From positions 124,001 through 188,000 of the forward strand of contig NZ_JACHIR010000004.1 in NCBI RefSeq assembly GCF_014203355.1: DNA of 64,000 nucleotides, read 5' to 3'. The notes under the pieces were generated by a model. The model ran no database searches and was not told where the DNA came from. It saw nothing but the letters and a program-made list of their open reading frames with translations. Every line of letters starts with the position of its first letter. The first letter of the stretch is position 1. Below, in pieces: positions 8,267-17,981 of this stretch. Both the position numbers and the translations under genes were made by a program. The DNA comes from Kutzneria kofuensis. GTDB lineage: Bacteria > Actinomycetota > Actinomycetes > Mycobacteriales > Pseudonocardiaceae.

Positions 8267-10267
8267 TCAGTCAGCGGTGAACGCGGCCGCCACGGCCGCG
8301 CCTTCACGGATGAGGACCGGGATGTGCTCCAGCGGGGCCGGGGCGTCGACGGTGACGCCGCCGTCGTGGACGGCGCCGGTCGTCGGATCCAGCCAGCGGG
8401 TCCCCGCCGGCAGGTACACCGGCCGGGACCGCGACCCGGCCTCCGTCACCGGGGCCACCAGCACGTCCGGTCCGAGCAGGAACTGGTCCTCGACGGTCCA
8501 GGCCCGCTCGTCGTCGGGGAAGTCGAAGAACAGGGGGCGTATCGGCGGTGCGCCGGTGCGGTGCGCGGTCTCGGACAGCTCGGCCAGGTAGGGGCGCAGG
8601 CGTTCCCGCAACCGCAGATGCGCGGCCAGGATCCCGTACGCCTGCTCGCCGTAGGACCACACCTCGTTCGGTCCGCCGGACATCTCGGTGGTGAACGGCT
8701 GGTTCGGGGCGCGGTCGCCGTGCAGGCGCATGATCGGGCTGAACGTGCCGTACTGGAACCAGCGGACCAGCACCTCCCGGTAGGCCGGATCGTCCGGGTC
8801 GCCGCCGAGGAAACCGCCGACGTCGGTGTTCCACCACGGGATGCCGCTGAGCGCCACGTTCAGGCCGGCCCGGATCTGCGCGGCCAGCGACTCGAACGTG
8901 GGCTCGATGTCGCCGGACCACAGGGCGGCGCCGTGCCGCTGGCTGCCCGCCCACGCGCTGCGCACCAGACTCAGCGGGCGGTCCACCCCCACCGAGCGCA
9001 GCCCGTCGGCGACGCCCTGGGCGTGCAGGTGCCCGTACAGCCCGCCGACCTGCGGGCCGGGGCCGGCGGCGTAGCGGGCGCGGGCAGCCACCTCCGGCGG
9101 CACGTCCGGTTCGCAGGCGTCCAGCCAGAACGCGGTGATGCCCAACGCGTGGTAGTTCTCCCGCAACCGCTGCCACAGGAACTCGCGGGCGCGCGGCGCC
9201 GTCGGGTCGTAGTGCGTCACCGGCTGGTAGTTCTGACCGTGGCCCCGGGCCGGTGCGTGGGTGGTGAGCAGGCCGCCGTGAGCGTCGCGGACCAGCAGAC
9301 CGGCGGCCCGCAACGCGTCGTGGTTCTCGCTGTCGGCGGCCACGGTCGGCCACACCGACACCGCCAGCTCGACGCCGAGCCCGGCCAGCTCCTTCACCAT
9401 CCCCTCGGGGTCCGGCCACTCACTCGGCTCGAACCGCCAGTCCCCCATCCGGGGCCAGTGGAAGTAGTCGCAGACGATCACCGACAGCGGCAGCCCCCGC
9501 CCGGTGTGCTCCCGGGCCACCGCCAGCAGCTCCTCCTGCGTGCGGTAGCGCAGTTTGGACTGCCAGAAGCCGGTGGCCCACCCGGGCAGCAGCGGCGGGT
9601 GGCCGGTGGCGTCGGCGTAGCTCGCCGTGATCTCGGCGGGGGTGTCGCCCGCGGTGATCCAGTAGTCGATCTGCTGCGCCGAGTCGGCCACCCAGCGGGT
9701 GGTGTCCTCGGCCAGCTCGACCCGCCCGGCGGCCGGGTTGTGCCACAGCAGGCCGTAGCCGCGCGAGGAGTGCAGGAACGGGATGGTGACCTCGGTGTTG
9801 CTCTGCACCAGGTCGACGACCAGGCCCTTCTGGTCCAGCCGGCCGTTCGGGTGCTGGCCGAGGCCGAACAGCCGCTCACCCAGGTGCGCGGCGAACCGCT
9901 GCTCCAGGTGGTAGCTGCCGTCGCCCACCGGCCGGCACCGCCGGGAGCCGGGCAGCCACGGCCGGGCCGGCGGCCGCTCGGCCAGCAGTTCCCGCCCGCT
10001 GGCGGTGTGCCGGAACCGCAGGCTCCCCAGGGTGTCGGCCACCACCGTGATGCGTCCGTTGACCAGGCGCGCCGAGCCGTCGTCGAGGACGGTCAGCTCG
10101 GCGTCCGCGGCGGGCGGGATCGGGTCCAGCGCGCCGGGCAGGCCGGGATCGATCGCGGTGGCGGCGGCGCGGACCCGCACGGCGTGCGGCCCCCACGGCT
10201 CGACGCGCAGCACCTCGTTCGGGGCACGCCGCTCAAGCGCGCCCCCGGCGACGACAAAGGCGGACAT
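8267..10267 (-). CDS. GH31 alpha-xylosidase-like glycosidase (first copy)
   Basis: A 666-residue protein with no signal peptide. It has an N-terminal beta-sandwich, then the GH31 barrel: catalytic nucleophile Asp in FWLDACEPD and acid/base Asp in LWSGDIEPT, plus the downstream GIPWWNTDVGGF and FSPIMRLHG motifs. The overall pattern, including RFEPSEWPDP, resembles bacterial alpha-xylosidases rather than alpha-glucosidases. It would release xylose from the non-reducing end of xyloglucan oligosaccharides in the cytoplasm (inference from context). It starts 9 nt after the GH43 stop, so the two are co-transcribed. A paralogue lies at 17978-20014. Confidence 0.9.
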   Translation of the reverse strand: MSAFVVAGGALERRAPNEVLRVEPWGPHAVRVRAAATAIDPGLPGALDPIPPAADAELTVLDDGSARLVNGRITVVADTLGSLRFRHTASGRELLAERPPARPWLPGSRRCRPVGDGSYHLEQRFAAHLGERLFGLGQHPNGRLDQKGLVVDLVQSNTEVTIPFLHSSRGYGLLWHNPAAGRVELAEDTTRWVADSAQQIDYWITAGDTPAEITASYADATGHPPLLPGWATGFWQSKLRYRTQEELLAVAREHTGRGLPLSVIVCDYFHWPRMGDWRFEPSEWPDPEGMVKELAGLGVELAVSVWPTVAADSENHDALRAAGLLVRDAHGGLLTTHAPARGHGQNYQPVTHYDPTAPRAREFLWQRLRENYHALGITAFWLDACEPDVPPEVAARARYAAGPGPQVGGLYGHLHAQGVADGLRSVGVDRPLSLVRSAWAGSQRHGAALWSGDIEPTFESLAAQIRAGLNVALSGIPWWNTDVGGFLGGDPDDPAYREVLVRWFQYGTFSPIMRLHGDRAPNQPFTTEMSGGPNEVWSYGEQAYGILAAHLRLRERLRPYLAELSETAHRTGAPPIRPLFFDFPDDERAWTVEDQFLLGPDVLVAPVTEAGSRSRPVYLPAGTRWLDPTTGAVHDGGVTVDAPAPLEHIPVLIREGAAVAAAFTAD

Positions 10268-10276
10268 CGCGGCTCC

Positions 10277-11752
10277 TCAGGTGATCTGCTCGTAGTCGAA
10301 CCAGTCGAAGTGGACGGTGCCGGCCGCCGCGTACATGCCGACGACCCGTCCGGTGAAGCCGCCCGCCACCTCCGTCGACAGGTACTTGCCGTCGAGTTCG
10401 GCCAGCGCGGTGACGACGCCGTCGGCCTCCACCCCGAGGCGAATCGTATCGGGGCCCGTGCGGGGGTCGCGTGGGGTCCGCGGCTCGATCTCGACGGCGA
10501 GCACGACCGGGGTCTCGGGCGCCGGACGGGACGCCACAACGGTTTTCAGCGAGCCAATGCGGGCGACGACCCGCACTTCTCCGGCGTCGGCCTCGATCTC
10601 GTAATGGTGCTCCTCGTCGAGCCGCACGGCCAGGCCGCCGCTTCCCGCCGCGGCGTCGATCAGGGTTCGTGCCCGGCACGACAGGTGTTGCTGTCGCCTG
10701 CCGACGAACACCACGTCGCGCTCGTCCAAGGAGCCGCCGCGTGCGTGCAGGGTCAGCCAGCCGGACCGTTCCTTGGTGGTGCAGTGCTCCGGGAGCCGGT
10801 CGCGCACCGAGATCCAGCACGGTTGCAGCTCGCTGAACTCGAAGTCGTCCCGGTGCGAACCCGTGATCACCGGCCCGGACACCAGGTCGCCGACGACCGG
10901 CCAGCCGTCCGCCCAGGTCACCGGCGCGAGGAACGTTTCCCGCCCGAGCACGTGCCAGCCCGGGGTGCCGCCGCCCGGCCGCACCCCGAGCAGCACCATC
11001 CACCACGAGCCGTCGGGAGCCTGCACCAGGTCGGCGTGACCGGTGTTCTGGACGGGATGGGTGGTGCTGCGGTGCGACAGGATCGGGTTGGCCGGGCACG
11101 GTTCGAATGGGCCGTCCGGTGTGCGGCCGCGGGCGATCGACACGCCGTGGCCCCGCTCGGTGCCGCCCTCGGCGATGAGCAGGTACCAGCAGTCCCCGAT
11201 CCGGTGCAGATGCGGGGCCTCCGGCGCCTGGGCGTTGGGTGTGCCGGACCAGAGCCGTTGCGGTGGGCCGAGAACCTCGCCGGTACGAGGGTCGAGGCGC
11301 ACCTGGTGGACGCCGGCGACGGTGCACCAGCACGTGCCGTCGGCGTCCCAGGCCAGGTCCGGGTCGATGCCGGGAACATCGGGCAGCCGCACCGGATCCG
11401 ACCACGGCCCGGCCGGATCGGTGGCGGTGAACAGCAGGTTGCCGCCGTCGCTGACGTTCGTCACGATCAGCCAGAACCGGCCGTCGTGGTGGCGGAACGT
11501 GGGCGCGTAGATCCCCGCCGACGACGGCGTGTCGAACGGGAGGCGCAGCTGGCTCGGCCGGTCCAGGGCGTTGCCGATCTGCGTCCAGTGCAGCAGATCG
11601 CGGCTGTGGAAGACCGGCACCCCCGGGAAGTACTCGAAACTGGAGCAGGCGAGGTAGTAGTCGTCGCCGACGCGGCAGACCGTCGGGTCGGGGTGAAACC
11701 CGGGGATGATCGGGTTGCTGGTGGTGGCGGTCGCCTCGTGCTGGTCGGACAC
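10277..11752 (-). CDS. GH43 beta-xylosidase / alpha-L-arabinofuranosidase-like
   Basis: A 491-residue cytoplasmic-type protein. The five-bladed GH43 propeller opens with NPIIPGFHPDPT (general base D22), has the pKa-modulating D130 in GIDPDLAW, and acid E178 in EAPHLHR. From about residue 320 a C-terminal concanavalin-like beta-sandwich follows, typical of the two-domain GH43 beta-xylosidases. It would trim xylose or arabinose from imported oligosaccharides. The start is GTG 11752. It is the first gene after the terminator at 11808-11842 and leads into the GH31 gene. Substrate specificity cannot be settled from sequence. Confidence 0.9.
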   Translation of the reverse strand: MSDQHEATATTSNPIIPGFHPDPTVCRVGDDYYLACSSFEYFPGVPVFHSRDLLHWTQIGNALDRPSQLRLPFDTPSSAGIYAPTFRHHDGRFWLIVTNVSDGGNLLFTATDPAGPWSDPVRLPDVPGIDPDLAWDADGTCWCTVAGVHQVRLDPRTGEVLGPPQRLWSGTPNAQAPEAPHLHRIGDCWYLLIAEGGTERGHGVSIARGRTPDGPFEPCPANPILSHRSTTHPVQNTGHADLVQAPDGSWWMVLLGVRPGGGTPGWHVLGRETFLAPVTWADGWPVVGDLVSGPVITGSHRDDFEFSELQPCWISVRDRLPEHCTTKERSGWLTLHARGGSLDERDVVFVGRRQQHLSCRARTLIDAAAGSGGLAVRLDEEHHYEIEADAGEVRVVARIGSLKTVVASRPAPETPVVLAVEIEPRTPRDPRTGPDTIRLGVEADGVVTALAELDGKYLSTEVAGGFTGRVVGMYAAAGTVHFDWFDYEQIT

Positions 11753-11807
11753 CCTTCGTTCCCCTCCCGGGCCGGTTGGCCCCTGTTCTGGTCGTCGTTC
11801 GGCACGG

Positions 11808-11842
11808 GGGCGGCCCGGCGACGTGCGGGCGCCGGGCCGCCC
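11808..11842 (-). terminator. Terminator after the CBM13 clan GH-A gene
   Basis: A perfect 13-bp GC stem (11808-11820 and 11830-11842) with a 9-nt loop follows the stop at 11865 of the upstream gene on the minus strand. It separates that operon from the GH43-GH31-GH5-GH5-GH42 set. Confidence 0.75.
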
Positions 11843-11864
11843 GGCTCGGCTCAGCCGAGACCGG

Positions 11865-13733
11865 TCAGCTGGCCGTCCACTGCTGGTTGCTCTGGTTCGA
11901 CCCGCAGGCCCACAGCTGGACCTTGGTGCCGTTCGCGGTGCCGAACCCGTTCACGTCCAGGCACAGCCCGGACTGGACGTTGCTGATCGTGCCGTTGGAG
12001 TTGACGTTCCACTGCTGGTTGGCGCCGCCGTTGCACTGCCAGATCACGGCGGCGGTGCCGTTGGTCGTGCCGTTGCCGGAGTTGTCCAGGCACATCGGGG
12101 TGCTGGTGGTGGCGTAGACGCGCAGCTCCTTGGCCGAGGTGCGGGTCCAGGTCTGGCCCGCGCCGCCGTTGCAGTCCCAGATCTGGGCCTGCGTGCCGGC
12201 CGTGGTGGTGCTGTTGTTGATGTCCAGGCACTTGCCCGCGCCGACCGCGTGCACCGCGCCGGACGTGCCGCCGGTGCCGCCGCCCGGGTGCATCTGCACC
12301 ACGACCACCGAGTACGCCGGGACGGTCTGGGTGGTGCCGCTGCCGGCGGTGGCCGAGGTGATCGACGTGCCGTTCTTCTGGTAGGTGTACACGGTCGGCG
12401 CGGCCGAGGACGGCGTGAAACCGTTGTAGGACAGGGACACCGTGGTGCTGTTGTTCGGATCCTTGTTGATCAGCATCACGTTCACGTCGCCGTTGCCGCG
12501 GTGCACCGCGTGCGCGGAGATCAGCGAGCTGGAGCTGCTGGCCTTGATCAGCGAGTCGCCGGACTGGGCCAGCTTGCCGATCATCGAGATGCCGTAGTAG
12601 GGCGCGAACGGGGTGTCCAACGCCGGCTCGCACGACGAGGCGCTGGACAGCACGCCCCCGTCGTCGTAGTCGGTGGCTCCGTCCACTGTGGTCACATGGG
12701 AGCAGTCGGTGCCGTTGTGCATGGCCCAGTAGTCGACGGTGAACGCGCCGTTCTCCGCCCAGGTCAGCATCTGGTCCGGGGCGAACAACCCGTTGGGGGC
12801 GGTGTCCTTGTACTTGTCGACGTTCGTCTCGGTGATGGCGATGCCCACGTTCGGCGCGTTGCCGCCGGCGTACTGGTTGATCAGCGACCGCACCGTGCCG
12901 GCCATGGTCGGGGCGTTGGCCTGCGGCTTGGCCAGCAGATCGGCTTCGCCGGTGCTGGTCGGGTAGTCGTGCACGATCACGAAGTCGATCTTCGAGCCGG
13001 CGATGGACAGGACCGTGTGGTTCCAGTCCTGGGTGTCGCCGGGGCCGACGATGCCGTCCGGCCAGCTGCCAGGCGTGGTGAGCACCGCCCCGATCTTGAT
13101 GCTGGGGTCCACCGCCTTCATCGCCGAGACGAACTGCAGGAGGTTGGTGGCGTAGGTGGTGGCGCTGTGGCTGGAGTGCTTGTCCGTCTCCCACTGCGCG
13201 CCGTACTCGCCGTTGCCGGGGATCTCGTTGCCGATCTCCCAGTACTTGACGCCGTAGCCCTTGGTGATGTTGGCGTACCGCACCCAGGCCGCCGCCTCGT
13301 CCGGCGTGCCCGACCCGTAGTCCGCGGTGATGATCGGCTGCGTGTGCGCCGCCCGGACGGTGCCCATGAACGTGTCGAAGTCGGTGTTCGGGGCGACGAA
13401 GGCGCCGTCGGCGGTGTTGGTCTGCCAGTGGTAGATGTCGGCGTAGCTGCCGCCCGGGTAGCGCATCATCCCGACACCGGCGTTGCTGAGCAGGCCGGGG
13501 ATGTCCGAGCGGTTCATGTTGGCGTCGTACACCGCGGCGTTGAGGCCGGGGGTGGTGGACGAGTAGTTCGCCAACCAGTGGGCGGTGTCGACCGACACCG
13601 ACGCGGAGGTGGCGGCGGTGGCGACCGGTGCGGCGGCGGTGAACGCGCCGACGGACAGGGCGGCGGCGATGAGCGACAGGGCAGCGGTCGGGGCTAGCAG
13701 GCGATCGTGTACGGCGCGGCGTGACCGTTTCAC
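11865..13733 (-). CDS. Secreted clan GH-A glycosidase (GH39/GH51-like) with C-terminal CBM13
   Basis: A 622-residue protein: signal peptide (about 1-40), a TIM-barrel domain with the features RYPGGSYADIYHWQ, acid/base E170 in YWEIGNEIPG and nucleophile E302 in ITETNVD, a small C-terminal beta domain, and a ricin-type CBM13 (about 497-622) with repeated QIW/QQW motifs. Relatives in Streptomyces are usually labelled cellulose-binding protein or alpha-L-arabinofuranosidase; I cannot give a CAZy family with confidence. The active-site layout supports a retaining glycosidase acting on extracellular hemicellulose. It is the last gene of the GH31-GH42-GH36 set and starts with GTG 13733. Confidence 0.78.
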   Translation of the reverse strand: MKRSRRAVHDRLLAPTAALSLIAAALSVGAFTAAAPVATAATSASVSVDTAHWLANYSSTTPGLNAAVYDANMNRSDIPGLLSNAGVGMMRYPGGSYADIYHWQTNTADGAFVAPNTDFDTFMGTVRAAHTQPIITADYGSGTPDEAAAWVRYANITKGYGVKYWEIGNEIPGNGEYGAQWETDKHSSHSATTYATNLLQFVSAMKAVDPSIKIGAVLTTPGSWPDGIVGPGDTQDWNHTVLSIAGSKIDFVIVHDYPTSTGEADLLAKPQANAPTMAGTVRSLINQYAGGNAPNVGIAITETNVDKYKDTAPNGLFAPDQMLTWAENGAFTVDYWAMHNGTDCSHVTTVDGATDYDDGGVLSSASSCEPALDTPFAPYYGISMIGKLAQSGDSLIKASSSSSLISAHAVHRGNGDVNVMLINKDPNNSTTVSLSYNGFTPSSAAPTVYTYQKNGTSITSATAGSGTTQTVPAYSVVVVQMHPGGGTGGTSGAVHAVGAGKCLDINNSTTTAGTQAQIWDCNGGAGQTWTRTSAKELRVYATTSTPMCLDNSGNGTTNGTAAVIWQCNGGANQQWNVNSNGTISNVQSGLCLDVNGFGTANGTKVQLWACGSNQSNQQWTAS

Positions 13734-13805
13734 GAAACCCTCCGTTGGGTCGTGGTTCGGGCAGGGATGTGGTGGTGCTCCCGTCTCTGGAACGGCGGGC
13801 TTCCG

Positions 13806-13825
13806 GCCGTGCGCTCAGGCACGGC
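13806..13825 (-). terminator. Small hairpin between GH36 and the CBM13 enzyme gene
   Basis: A 7-bp stem (13806-13812 and 13819-13825) lies 19 nt beyond the GH36 stop. It is weak compared with other hairpins here, so it may attenuate rather than stop transcription into the secreted-enzyme gene. Confidence 0.35.
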
Positions 13826-13843
13826 GGCTCGGGGGTGGCGTGG

Positions 13844-15958
13844 TCAGCTCAGGCGGAGCAGGACGGCGGACGGGGCCGCGGGCAGGGTCAGCGCGAGTTC
13901 CGCCGCACCGGGGTTCCAGGCGGTGGTGGCGCGGGTGTCGGCGGGGAAGATCGGCGTCGCGACCGCCGGGGTGTCCAGCAGGTGCGGCAGGTGCAGGGTG
14001 ATGGTCGGGTCGGTGCCGGGACGGCGCCACGCGGTCAGGTAGGTGGTGGTCGGGGTGCGCAGGGCCAGCGCCACCCACGGGTCGTCCCAGGCCGGCAGGC
14101 CCAGCGGCCACACCGGCAGCGCGCCCGGCAGGTCGGCGCGCAGCTCGCGGTAGAGCGCCACCGCCTCGTGGACCAGGGCACGCGCCGCCGGGCGCAGGTC
14201 GGCCAGCTGCCCGGACAGGTGGATCCGCCCGAGCAGCGCGCTCACCAGCGTGAACGCCACCTCGTCCGGGGTGTCGTCGGGCTGCGGGTAGGCCCAGACG
14301 GCGCCCTGCTCGGGGGTGACGGCGGTCGGCGCGGCGGCCGCGATCGGCGCGTAGAGCAGCAGGTTCTGTTGGTCGCTGGTGGACAGCAGCTGCATCCGGG
14401 ACAACAGCGCCTGGTCCGCGCGCATCCCGCCGGACGCGCAGTCCTCCAGCACCAGGTGCGGGTGCCGGTCCAGGACGCCGTCCAGCCAGTCCAGGTGCGC
14501 CCGGTGGTGGCCGAGCGCCCCCGCCGCCGGGACCTCACCGGGGTGGCCGGTGGTGCCGGAGCCGGCGTCGATGTTGTGGTCCAGCTTCAAGTAGCCGACG
14601 CCCCACTCGCCGACCAGGCGGTCCACCACCGCGTCGAGGTGCGCGCGGGCCGCCGGGTGCCGCAGGTCGAGCTGGTACCGCCCGGTTTCCACCACCCGCA
14701 CCCCGTCGCGGCGGAAGAACGCCTCGTCCGGCAGCGCGGTGGCGATCGGGCTGCGCACCCCGACCACCTCGGGCTCCAGCCACAGGCCGGGCACCATGCC
14801 GCGCTCCCGGATCCGGTCCAGCACCTCGTGGATGCCGCGCGGACCGGGGAACCGGGTGGTGGACGGCTGCCACTCCCCCACGCTGTCCCACCAGCCGGCG
14901 CTGTCGTCGTACCAGCCGGCGTCGATCACGAAGTACTCCGCGCCCGCGTCGGCGGCGGCGTCCACCAGCGGCAGCAGCTTCGCCGTGGTCGGGTCGCCCA
15001 TCAGGCAGTTCATGTAGTCGTTGAAGATCACCGGCAGGTGTTCGTGGTCCCGGTGCGGGCGGCGGGCCGCGCGGCGGTAGCGGGTCAGCGCGCCGAACGC
15101 CTCGTCCAGCCGGTCGCCGAACGCCACCGACACCGGCACCGCGCGGAACTCACCGCCGGGCTCCAGCGGGTGCCGCCAGCCGTGGTCGCCGTCGGTGGGG
15201 CCGGACAGCGCCAGGTAGGCGGTGTCGTGCCGTTCCGAGCACTCCCAGCGCCAGCCGCCGCCGTTGTGCTCGACCTGCCACACCCAGGCGCGGCCGGACG
15301 CGCGGTCGGCCAGCGCGCCCATCGGCAGGTGTTCGCAGCTGGACCAGGTGCCCTGCCCGGCCAGCGTGAACGAGCCCTTGCCGTACCCGTACCGGACCTG
15401 CCGCCCGCTGAGCTGGGGCACCGCCGCCCGCAGCGGCCGGCGCTGCCAGCGGAACTCGGCGAGCCAGTCGTTGTCGGCCCAGAGCACGTCGGCGGTGTCC
15501 GGGTCGAGGTCGGTGATGCCACCGAGAGCCAGCGAGGTGACCGCTTCGAGGTGCAGGGTGCCGGCGCCCTCGTTGCGCAGCGTCACCTCTGCGCGCAGGG
15601 CCGGCACGCCGTCCGGCGACCGGTACACCACCTCGGCGACCAGCCCGGTGTCCGGGTCGTGCAGCTCGACGGTGAGCACGTGCCACCCGCCGTCGCGGCC
15701 GAGGTGGTGCGCGCGGTGCCGCAGCCGGTTGCCGATCGCGGTGTCCACCAGGCGGTGGCTGGACCAGTGCCGGCCGTGGCCGGTGGCGTTGACCTCGACC
15801 AGCGGCAGCGCGTTCGGCGCCTGGTCGGCGACGTCGTCGGCGGACGGCCCGAGGTGGACCACCTGCACGGGATCGTCGTCGGTGACGCGGAGGTCGAGCC
15901 TCAGTGCGTCGTGGCCCCAACTCAGGATCGGGGAACGGGTCAGCGGGGTGGTGGTCAC
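13844..15958 (-). CDS. GH36 alpha-galactosidase
   Basis: A 704-residue protein without a signal peptide. It has the GH36 N-terminal beta-supersandwich, then the barrel with DAGWYDD, nucleophile Asp in YLKLDHN, and the EDCASGGMRAD and LSTSDQQN motifs that hold the acid/base Asp. Length is typical for family GH36. It would cleave alpha-1,6-galactose from oligosaccharides such as galactomannan or raffinose-type fragments. The frame stays open upstream to 16195, but that would run through the GH42 3' end. The GTG at 15958 (VTTTPLTRSPILSWGHD) lies just after the GH42 stop and fits the family N-terminus. Confidence 0.92.
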   Translation of the reverse strand: MTTTPLTRSPILSWGHDALRLDLRVTDDDPVQVVHLGPSADDVADQAPNALPLVEVNATGHGRHWSSHRLVDTAIGNRLRHRAHHLGRDGGWHVLTVELHDPDTGLVAEVVYRSPDGVPALRAEVTLRNEGAGTLHLEAVTSLALGGITDLDPDTADVLWADNDWLAEFRWQRRPLRAAVPQLSGRQVRYGYGKGSFTLAGQGTWSSCEHLPMGALADRASGRAWVWQVEHNGGGWRWECSERHDTAYLALSGPTDGDHGWRHPLEPGGEFRAVPVSVAFGDRLDEAFGALTRYRRAARRPHRDHEHLPVIFNDYMNCLMGDPTTAKLLPLVDAAADAGAEYFVIDAGWYDDSAGWWDSVGEWQPSTTRFPGPRGIHEVLDRIRERGMVPGLWLEPEVVGVRSPIATALPDEAFFRRDGVRVVETGRYQLDLRHPAARAHLDAVVDRLVGEWGVGYLKLDHNIDAGSGTTGHPGEVPAAGALGHHRAHLDWLDGVLDRHPHLVLEDCASGGMRADQALLSRMQLLSTSDQQNLLLYAPIAAAAPTAVTPEQGAVWAYPQPDDTPDEVAFTLVSALLGRIHLSGQLADLRPAARALVHEAVALYRELRADLPGALPVWPLGLPAWDDPWVALALRTPTTTYLTAWRRPGTDPTITLHLPHLLDTPAVATPIFPADTRATTAWNPGAAELALTLPAAPSAVLLRLS

Positions 15959-15995
15959 GGGTGCCTCGCCAGTGCGGGAAGGGACGGGATCTGGG

Positions 15996-17981
15996 TCAGG
16001 AGGCGCGCAGGACCGCGCAGCCTCCGGGTGGCAGCTGGGCCAGCGGGCCGCCGGTGAGCAGGTCGTGTCCGGATTCCGGCAACGGCACGACGTCTGCGGT
16101 GTGGTTGAGCACGATGTGCCACCGCCGGCCGTCCGGGGCGTGTCTGGTGACGGCCTCGACGCCGAACGGCAGTCCGGGCAGATCCGGCTCCACACCGGCC
16201 TCGGCCAGCAGGCGGTCGATCAGCACGGCGTAGTTCGCGTCGTCGAGCCGGGTGGACAGGTACCAGCCGTGGCCGTCGCCGGACCGGTGCCGGGTGAGCG
16301 CCGCGGCGCCGGCGAGCATGCCGTCCGTGTACGTGACGACGGCCTCCGCCCCTTCCAGGCGCAGGGATTCGCTCCACACCGTGCCGTGAGAGCCGTCGGA
16401 GAGGACGATCAGCTCGTCCCGGCGCAGCGGGCGGTACTCCTCGACCCGGACGCCCAGCGCCTCCCGCAGCGGAGCTGCGGGATAGCCGCCGAGGCGCGCG
16501 TGGAACCGCGCGTCGACGACGCCGCTGAAGTGCTGGACCAGCAGCGTGCCGCCACCGGCGACGTACCGGCGCAGGTTTTCCGCGCTGGCGTCGGAAAGCA
16601 GGAACAGCGCCGGCGCCACCACCAGGCGATACCGGCTCAGGTCGTCGTCGGGGCGGACGAAATCCGTTGTGACGCCGGCATTCCACAGCGCCCGGTGCGC
16701 CCGGCTCAGCGTCGCGTGGTAGTCGAGCTCCGACGACGGCAGGCCGTCCACGTTCGTCGCCCACCAGGAGTCGGAGTCGTGCACCACCGCGACTTCCGCC
16801 CGCACGGTCGACCCGGCCAGCTCGCCGAGCCGCCCGAGGGCCTCGCCGAGCGCCGTCACCTCGCGGAAGATCCGGCTGTCCGGTCCGGCGTGCGGCACCA
16901 TCGCCGAGTGCCACTGCTCGGCCCCGGCCCGGGACTGCCGCCACTGGAAGAACAACGCGCCGTCCGAGCCGTGCGCGACGTGGCCAAGGCTGTGGCGCAG
17001 GATCTCGCCGGGTTCCTTGGCCAGGACCCGATCCCCGGCGTAGACGGTGTTCGTGCCCTGCTCCATCAGCAGCCACGGCCGGCCACCGCCGAACGACCGC
17101 GCGCGGTCGCCGCCGAACGCGGTGTCGGCGGCCGCGTCGACGCCCGGCGCGATCGGATAGTGGTCGATGGCGACGACGTCGACCTCGCGGCCGAACGCCC
17201 ACAGGTCGAGGTTCTGGTAGCCGGGCACCATCAGGTTGGTGGTCACCGGCCGGTCGCTGTGGGCGCGGATGGCGTCCCGCTGGTCGATGTAGGCCGCCAG
17301 TGCCTCGTCGGACCAGAACCGGCTGAAGTCCAGCGCCTGCCCGGGATTGTGGTGCCACTGGGTCGCGCGCGGCGGGAGCACCTGGTCCCAACTGGTGTAG
17401 TGCTGGCTCCAGAACGCCGTTCCCCACGCCTCGTTGAGGGCGTCGAGGGAACCGTGGCGTGCGTGCAGCCACACGCGGAACGCCGCGGCGGTGTGCTCGC
17501 ACCAGCAGAGCGTCGCGTACTCGTTGTGCACGTGCCACATCGCCACCGCCGGGTGGTTCCCGTAGCGCTCGGCCAGCGCCGTGGCGACGCGCCGGGCCGC
17601 ACCGCGGTAGGCCGGGGCGGCCAGGCAGTAGGTGTCGCGGCTGCCGTGCACCAGCCTCGTGCCGTCACGGGTCACCGGCAGGGCGTCCGGGTGGGCCAGC
17701 GTGAACCACGGCGGCGGGGACGCCGTCGGCGTGGCCAGGTCGACGGCGATCCCGTTGGCGTGCAGGCGGTCCAGGTGGGCATCGAGCCAGGAGAAGTCGA
17801 ACTGGCCCTCCCTCGGCTCCAGCAGGGCCCAGGAGAAGACGCCGACCGTGGCCAGGTTGACCCCGGCCCGGCGCATCAGCTCGTCGTCCTCCTCCCACAC
17901 GGACTTGTCCCACTGCTCGGGGTTGTAGTCGCCGCCGAACGCGAGCCCGCCGAGCCGGTCGACCAGGCGCCGGGTCGTCAC
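15996..17981 (-). CDS. GH42 beta-galactosidase (second copy)
   Basis: A 661-residue cytoplasmic GH42 enzyme with the typical opening FGGDYNPEQWD, acid/base E154 in WHVHNEYA and nucleophile E307 in LLMEQGTN, followed by the trimerisation domain and a C-terminal beta domain. It is closer to the classical GH42 pattern than the copy at 2427-4517. The start is GTG 17981, chosen because it overlaps the GH31 stop as GTGA; the longer open frame to 18104 lies wholly inside GH31. The overlap implies translational coupling, so alpha-xylosidase and beta-galactosidase would be made together, as expected for enzymes stripping the same side chains. Confidence 0.93.
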   Translation of the reverse strand: MTTRRLVDRLGGLAFGGDYNPEQWDKSVWEEDDELMRRAGVNLATVGVFSWALLEPREGQFDFSWLDAHLDRLHANGIAVDLATPTASPPPWFTLAHPDALPVTRDGTRLVHGSRDTYCLAAPAYRGAARRVATALAERYGNHPAVAMWHVHNEYATLCWCEHTAAAFRVWLHARHGSLDALNEAWGTAFWSQHYTSWDQVLPPRATQWHHNPGQALDFSRFWSDEALAAYIDQRDAIRAHSDRPVTTNLMVPGYQNLDLWAFGREVDVVAIDHYPIAPGVDAAADTAFGGDRARSFGGGRPWLLMEQGTNTVYAGDRVLAKEPGEILRHSLGHVAHGSDGALFFQWRQSRAGAEQWHSAMVPHAGPDSRIFREVTALGEALGRLGELAGSTVRAEVAVVHDSDSWWATNVDGLPSSELDYHATLSRAHRALWNAGVTTDFVRPDDDLSRYRLVVAPALFLLSDASAENLRRYVAGGGTLLVQHFSGVVDARFHARLGGYPAAPLREALGVRVEEYRPLRRDELIVLSDGSHGTVWSESLRLEGAEAVVTYTDGMLAGAAALTRHRSGDGHGWYLSTRLDDANYAVLIDRLLAEAGVEPDLPGLPFGVEAVTRHAPDGRRWHIVLNHTADVVPLPESGHDLLTGGPLAQLPPGGCAVLRAS

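Noticed and set aside
8324-11986. 1220-codon plus-strand open frame
   Set aside because: It crosses GH31 and GH43 in antisense. Both of those genes have intact active sites and fitting ends, and the plus frame has low-complexity composition.
15959-16195. Longer GH36 and GH42 starts (16195 and 18104)
   Set aside because: Both extensions lie within the upstream gene's coding sequence and do not resemble family N-termini; GTG starts at the gene junctions fit better.
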